Source: an uncultured bacterium | GTDB lineage: Bacteria > Actinomycetota > Coriobacteriia > Coriobacteriales > Coriobacteriaceae | DNA length: 9,352 bases | Direction of reading: 5' to 3' | Assembly (NCBI GenBank): GCA_905216075.1 | Contig: CAJMSO010000057.1 | Coordinates: 1-9,352, forward strand | Notes under the pieces: generated by a model | What the model saw: only the letters and a program-made list of their open reading frames with translations | Told to the model about the DNA's origin: nothing | The model's database searches: none | Made by a program: the position numbers and the translations under genes | Shown here: positions 6,671-9,352 of the stretch, in pieces | How the letters are laid out: each line of letters starts with the position of its first letter | Position numbering within the stretch: the first letter of the stretch is position 1

Positions 6671-6707
6671 GATAACGCCTCCAAGTTAAGCGATTGAATA
6701 GTCGGAG

Positions 6708-6739
6708 TCCGTCGGGCAACACGAACGCAGCCCGACGGA
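6708..6739 (-). promoter_or_regulatory. Intercistronic 10-bp perfect hairpin between transporter and hydrolase genes
   Basis: TCCGTCGGGC (6708-6717) and GCCCGACGGA (6730-6739) are exact inverse complements around a 12-base loop. It lies 19 bases past the transporter stop in the 87-bp gap before the hydrolase. No T-run follows on the minus strand. It could stabilise the upstream transporter mRNA after processing or partly reduce read-through into the hydrolase gene. Confidence 0.5.
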
Positions 6740-6757
6740 ATGAAAGAGAGTGGCAAA

Positions 6758-8050
6758 TTACTTGGCGCTCTTGATGAGCATGATGGACACATAGCCCACG
6801 GCGATGAGCACGATGGAGATTGGAAACGCCATGAAATAGGAGCCGGTGGCGACAACGATTGCCGAGGTCACGATGGGGCCAAGGATCTGACCGATGGTGT
6901 TGGCGATATTGAGGATGCCCAGGTCCTTGCCGGCGTTCTCCTTATCGGGCAGAACATCGACATTGAGCGCCTGGTCCACGGAAGAGTAGATACCGTAGCC
7001 AAGTCCGGCGAGCAGAGCAAATCCGTACATGCCGATAACGGACTTAAGTAGCCAGGGCAGGGCGATACCGATACACATCATAATCGTTGCGACGAGGATG
7101 ATAGGCTTGCGGCGGCCGATCTTGTCGGAGATGGCGCCCGAGGTAAGCGAGGCGACAAGCGACACGACCATGATCACGACGGACATACTCGAAAGAACTG
7201 CGCCGGCTTCTGCCACGGGAAGACCGATGTACTTCTCGAGGATATAGAGCTGATAGCCGTTGATGCAGAAGTAACCGAAGATGAGGAGCAGACGGCCAAA
7301 GAGCGCCAGATAAAAGTCGCGGCAGTTCTTGGTGGGCGGAACGAACATGAGCAGCAGCGACTTGAGATTGAGCTTCTCAGACTGCTCGCCCTCGTCAAGA
7401 GCGGCAGACTTCTCGCGCGGCCAAATGATGACGGCGAGGATGCCGGTCAGCAACCAAGAGACCGTGCCGATGATAAAGCCAGGAACTGGGTTGGAGAGGA
7501 ACTGCGTACCGATGATGGTGCCAATCGACTGGCCGGCCGTTGCGCCGCCGCCATAGAATGCGGAGAGCGTGCCGCGCTTGTTAAGCGGGATGCGGTCGGA
7601 AAGCACGGCAACAGCAGGGGCAAGCATGCAGTTGAGGCCAATCTGCAGCACGCACCAGGAGGCGACGATCATGGGAAGTGTGGTCGCGACCGAAGTGCTC
7701 CAGAAAGCACAGCCGCAGATAAAACCGCCGAGAACGATAAACGGCGTGCGCTTGCCAAAGCGGCTGTGGCAGTGGTCGGAAAGCGCGCCGAAAACGAGAT
7801 TTGAGAACAGGGCGAAGATCGAACCGACCGAGTTCATCGCCGCGAGAATTGCCTCGGGCTGGCCAATATTAAGGCCGTTAAAACGCTCGGGGAACAAGAC
7901 GTTGGAGCCGATTGTTCCCGACATCATCCACATGATTCCGAAGATGATAAAGCCGATCATAAAGCGCCATGTCTCGGTTTTGGTCATGGGCTTTCCGGTA
8001 TCGGGGGCGATGGCGTTCTCGTCAATCGCCGCGGCGGTTTGATTTGCCAT
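6758..8050 (-). CDS. MFS transporter, SLC45/GPH-like sugar or glycoside permease
   Basis: A 430-residue inner-membrane secondary transporter with about 12 predicted helices, probably driven by H+ or Na+. The N-terminal half carries an MFS motif A of the sugar-type pattern, GALSDHCHSRFGKR (88-101); the C-terminal half repeats it as GAISDKIGRRK (305-315). SSVDQALNVDVLPDKENAGKD (356-376) is typical of the SLC45/GPH-like bacterial transporters next to glycosidase genes. The first 25 residues are polar and cytoplasmic, and a charged loop at about 211-232 separates the halves. It is the first gene of the operon; the ATG has an AGAGG SD with nine bases of spacing and a leader of about 150 bases if the predicted promoter is right. 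The substrate is most likely the glycoside cleaved by the hydrolase. Confidence 0.88.
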   Translation of the reverse strand: MANQTAAAIDENAIAPDTGKPMTKTETWRFMIGFIIFGIMWMMSGTIGSNVLFPERFNGLNIGQPEAILAAMNSVGSIFALFSNLVFGALSDHCHSRFGKRTPFIVLGGFICGCAFWSTSVATTLPMIVASWCVLQIGLNCMLAPAVAVLSDRIPLNKRGTLSAFYGGGATAGQSIGTIIGTQFLSNPVPGFIIGTVSWLLTGILAVIIWPREKSAALDEGEQSEKLNLKSLLLMFVPPTKNCRDFYLALFGRLLLIFGYFCINGYQLYILEKYIGLPVAEAGAVLSSMSVVIMVVSLVASLTSGAISDKIGRRKPIILVATIMMCIGIALPWLLKSVIGMYGFALLAGLGYGIYSSVDQALNVDVLPDKENAGKDLGILNIANTIGQILGPIVTSAIVVATGSYFMAFPISIVLIAVGYVSIMLIKSAK

Positions 8051-8152
8051 GGGATAGATCCTCTCTGTGATGGAATGTGCGAGGGCGCTCGTGCACCAAG
8101 GGTCAAGGGGTCAAACCCGCTGGATGCGGCGGCCGTGGAATGGGGTACGGCT

Positions 8153-8162
8153 GCTCGCGAGC
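8153..8162. repeat. Small perfect palindrome in the operon leader
   Basis: GCTCGCGAGC is a perfect 10-bp palindrome 13 bp from the nearer operator. It has no similarity to the TTACT/AGTAA operator pattern. It may be a short hairpin of the operon leader or a second protein site; it is also easily met by chance in GC-rich DNA. Confidence 0.2.
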
Positions 8163-8174
8163 GTCTGTTGGGTT

Positions 8175-8198
8175 GTTACTTACTAACTAGTAAGTAAC
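8175..8198. promoter_or_regulatory. Palindromic operator 1, probable TetR-family binding site
   Basis: Two perfect 11-base arms, GTTACTTACTA (8175-8185) and TAGTAAGTAAC (8188-8198), flank a central AC. The AT-rich TTACT/AGTAA pattern stands out from the surrounding GC-rich sequence and resembles operators of TetR/AcrR-type regulators, one of which is encoded divergently nearby. It begins 12 bp downstream of the TACTAT box proposed as -10 of the transporter operon, so bound protein would cover the transcription start. Confidence 0.75.
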
Positions 8199-8210
8199 TC
8201 CACGACCTGT

Positions 8211-8239
8211 ATAGTACGCTTACTAAGTACTTAGTAACC
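8211..8239 (-). promoter_or_regulatory. Probable promoter of the transporter-hydrolase-kinase operon
   Basis: On the minus strand TACTAT (8216 to 8211) matches four of six -10 bases. A weak -35, GTTACT (8238 to 8233), is 16 bases upstream. Both lie within or between the two palindromes, which is the expected geometry for repression. The weak -35 makes the exact assignment uncertain. Confidence 0.4.
8220..8237. promoter_or_regulatory. Palindromic operator 2, probable TetR-family binding site
   Basis: TTACTAAGTACTTAGTAA is a perfect 18-bp palindrome sharing the TTACT and AGTAA half-site ends with operator 1. The two centres are 42 bp apart, four helical turns, so bound dimers would face the same side of the DNA. 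It overlaps the -35 and spacer of the proposed operon promoter and ends 2 bp before TATAAG (8240-8245), a possible -10 for the regulator gene, so it could control both directions. Confidence 0.75.
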
Positions 8240-8245
8240 TATAAG
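8240..8245 (+). promoter_or_regulatory. Possible -10 box for the TetR-family gene
   Basis: TATAAG matches five of six -10 bases. No good -35 was found at 16 to 18 bases upstream; that position falls in operator 2. If used, the regulator mRNA would have a leader of about 105 bases containing the 15-codon ORF, and the gene would be autoregulated. Confidence 0.3.
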
Positions 8246-8290
8246 AGCGGTAAACGGTTGTTTTGAACCGCTGAACGGCTGAGGTAAGCT

Positions 8291-8338
8291 ATGGGGGTAT
8301 ACAAAAGGCATTTGGCGGCAATACTCGAGCCGCCCTAA
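8291..8338 (+). CDS. Putative 15-residue upstream peptide ending Pro-Pro-stop
   Basis: ATG at 8291, preceded by GAGGT (8281-8285) with five bases of spacing, opens a frame encoding MGVYKRHLAAILEPP and closing with TAA at 8336-8338. The stop is 19 bases before the TetR start, which itself lacks a good SD. Consecutive prolines just before a stop codon are known to slow ribosomes, so the ORF could couple or limit translation of the regulator. The last third of the ORF overlaps a 6-bp stem, GGCGGC (8314-8319) with GCCGCC (8329-8334). It may equally be a chance ORF. Confidence 0.3.
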   Translation: MGVYKRHLAAILEPP

Positions 8339-8357
8339 ATAAGGCAGCGCGATTTAT

Positions 8358-8999
8358 ATGGACACTCAGAAAACTCCCACACCCGCGGCAAAGAAACGCA
8401 GCGCTGCGGCGCAGGAACGCCTTGACCAGATTGTTTCGGCGGCCGTGCGGCTTATCAACGCGCGCGGCTTTAACGGCATGTCGCTCCAGGCGGTAGCCGA
8501 CGAGGTGGGCATCACCCAGGCGGGCGTGCTGCACTACGTGGGCAGCAAGCACGGGCTTTTGGTCGAGGTGATCCGTCGCTATTACGATCGCAGCTCAACC
8601 TTAGACGACTATCTCTCCCTCTTTCATCCTGGCGGGGCATTTGAGGGCCAGAGCCCCAAGATTCCCGAATACTGCCGTCTGCTCGTGGCGGAGAACAACA
8701 GTCAGCCCGAGCTCGTCATGCTCTTCCAGATGCTCAATACCGAGGCCATGAGCACGGAGAGCCCCCTGCACGAGTATTTCAACGACCGCTCGCGCGGAGT
8801 TATCGAGCCCGAGCCCGATGTTAACTGGAGCGTTCCCGAGGGAATCGACGCCACCGAAGCCATCTCGTGCGCGCTGGCGGCGATGTACGGATTGGAAGGC
8901 CGTTGGGTGGCGCGACCCGACGAGATCGACTATCCCGCCGAGTGGTCTAAGTTCGAGGACATCCTCTTTCCCCTTCCCCTCTGGGAGGGCTACCGTTAA
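8358..8999 (+). CDS. TetR/AcrR-family transcriptional regulator
   Basis: A 213-residue DNA-binding protein, probably a dimeric repressor. The TetR-type N-terminal domain spans about 19-70, with the helix-turn-helix at about 41-64 (MSLQAVADEVGITQAGVLHY followed by VGSK), a good match to the family pattern. The remainder (about 80-213) is a mostly helical ligand-binding and dimerisation domain without a recognisable subtype. It is divergent from the transporter-hydrolase-kinase operon, with two palindromes between, so it most likely represses that operon and perhaps itself until a sugar or glycoside derivative binds; the ligand is unknown. The start has only a distant AAGG as SD, and an in-frame TAA at 8340-8342 rules out a longer N-terminus. 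It ends 51 bases before a terminator. Confidence 0.9.
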   Translation: MDTQKTPTPAAKKRSAAAQERLDQIVSAAVRLINARGFNGMSLQAVADEVGITQAGVLHYVGSKHGLLVEVIRRYYDRSSTLDDYLSLFHPGGAFEGQSPKIPEYCRLLVAENNSQPELVMLFQMLNTEAMSTESPLHEYFNDRSRGVIEPEPDVNWSVPEGIDATEAISCALAAMYGLEGRWVARPDEIDYPAEWSKFEDILFPLPLWEGYR

Positions 9000-9050
9000 G
9001 AGCGGCGGTATGCAATCGCCATTACCAACCGCAACGGCTGTGTCGATAAA

Positions 9051-9080
9051 AAAAGTCCCGGGCTACCACCCGGGCCTTTT
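9051..9080. terminator. Bidirectional intrinsic terminator
   Basis: CCCGGG (9057-9062) and CCCGGG (9069-9074) pair around CTACCA, and AAAAG (9051-9055) pairs with CTTTT (9076-9080) across a T-C mismatch. The + strand stem ends in TTTT and the minus strand runs into a T-run from the A-tract at 9048-9054, so it serves both the TetR-family gene and the convergent gene to the right. Confidence 0.88.
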
Positions 9081-9102
9081 CTCTTGCGTTATTCCGTTTT
9101 CC

Positions 9103-9352
9103 TTAACGCGCCGGCGAGACCACGAGCAGCGCGTCGTGCTCAAAGGGATGCTGGGCTACGCGCACGGTGCCGTCACCGTTGTCGCGGACGGGCAGCTTGG
9201 CGATGCGCTTGTCCTCCATGTCGAGGACCGTCGCCGTCCAGTCGCGCGCGCCGTCGAGCTTAAACTTGAGCGCCGTGGTACGCGGCAGGTACGTGACGAC
9301 GCGATCGCCAACGCGCGCCACACGAATGGCCTCGCGCGCGGCATCGAGAAGC
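9103..9352 (-). CDS. C-terminal part of a probable secondary glycoside hydrolase or carbohydrate-binding protein (partial)
   Basis: The frame is open from the window edge to TAA at 9103-9105, giving 82 residues from LLDAAREAIRV to VVSPAR. An internal GTG at 9321 is not a convincing start, because the frame and its protein-like sequence continue upstream. The pattern VARVGDRVVTYLPRTTALKF, then WTATVLDMEDKRI, then GDGTVRVAQHP and DALLVV suggests alternating beta strands. It resembles the small beta-sandwich tail (putative collagen-binding domain, Collagen_bind_2 type) found at the C-terminus of many DUF4038/GH140-like glycosidases, which end in a similar acidic-plus-LLVV strand. This is a motif-level guess; the catalytic part is outside the window. 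It converges on the TetR-family gene and shares the terminator with it. Confidence 0.45.
   Translation of the reverse strand, partial: LLDAAREAIRVARVGDRVVTYLPRTTALKFKLDGARDWTATVLDMEDKRIAKLPVRDNGDGTVRVAQHPFEHDALLVVSPAR

Noticed and set aside
4574..6697. Long + strand open frame of 707 codons
   Set aside because: It lies antisense to the hydrolase and kinase genes, whose domains, motifs and SD sites are clear. Its protein has no recognisable domain; it is a product of GC-rich codon bias.
8100..8114. Direct repeat GGGTCAA at 8100-8106 and 8108-8114 as a regulator site
   Set aside because: Only two seven-base copies, no palindrome and no similarity to the operators; could be chance.
1..9352. 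CRISPR arrays, tRNA or rRNA genes, insertion sequences, integrase or phage genes
   Set aside because: No spaced repeats, cloverleaf pattern, rRNA-like stretch or transposase motif was recognised on either strand.

Overview
The window looks like chromosomal DNA of a high-GC gut actinobacterium, most likely Coriobacteriia and Collinsella-like. This rests on codon bias, strong GC-rich Shine-Dalgarno (SD) sites and the style of the proteins; no rRNA or other marker fixes the species. No tRNA, rRNA, CRISPR array, insertion sequence or phage gene was seen.

Left part (1-4114). The last 26 codons of an unidentified + strand gene run into the window and converge on pyrE (minus strand, orotate phosphoribosyltransferase). 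A perfect 12-bp inverted repeat covers the junction. A 437-bp divergent region separates pyrE from a complete MgtA-type Mg2+ P-type ATPase gene (+ strand). The mgtA side of this region looks like a regulatory leader. It has a consensus-like promoter about 300 bp before the gene, a 23-codon ORF with a perfect SD whose start codon can sit in a hairpin loop, a 9-bp hairpin, a repeated GCGCGCTGC and a hairpin that can hide the mgtA SD. A strong, probably bidirectional terminator follows mgtA.

Middle part (4115-8357). A minus-strand operon encodes an MFS sugar-type transporter, a cytoplasmic DUF5060/DUF4038/DUF5605 glycoside hydrolase and a ROK-family sugar kinase, in that transcription order. The likely logic is uptake of a glycoside or oligosaccharide, intracellular hydrolysis and phosphorylation of the released sugar. 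Both spacers within the operon contain hairpins without U-tracts. Upstream are two related palindromes whose centres lie 42 bp apart, probably operators for the divergent TetR-type regulator.

Right part (8358-9352). The TetR-type regulator has a weak ribosome binding site and is preceded by a 15-codon ORF ending Pro-Pro-stop. It ends at a bidirectional terminator shared with a convergent minus-strand gene. Only the C-terminus of that gene is present; it resembles the beta-sandwich tail of another DUF4038-type glycosidase, so the sugar locus may continue beyond the window.

The most interesting candidates are the mgtA leader, the altered membrane-site residues of MgtA, and the TetR-controlled glycoside system of unknown substrate.
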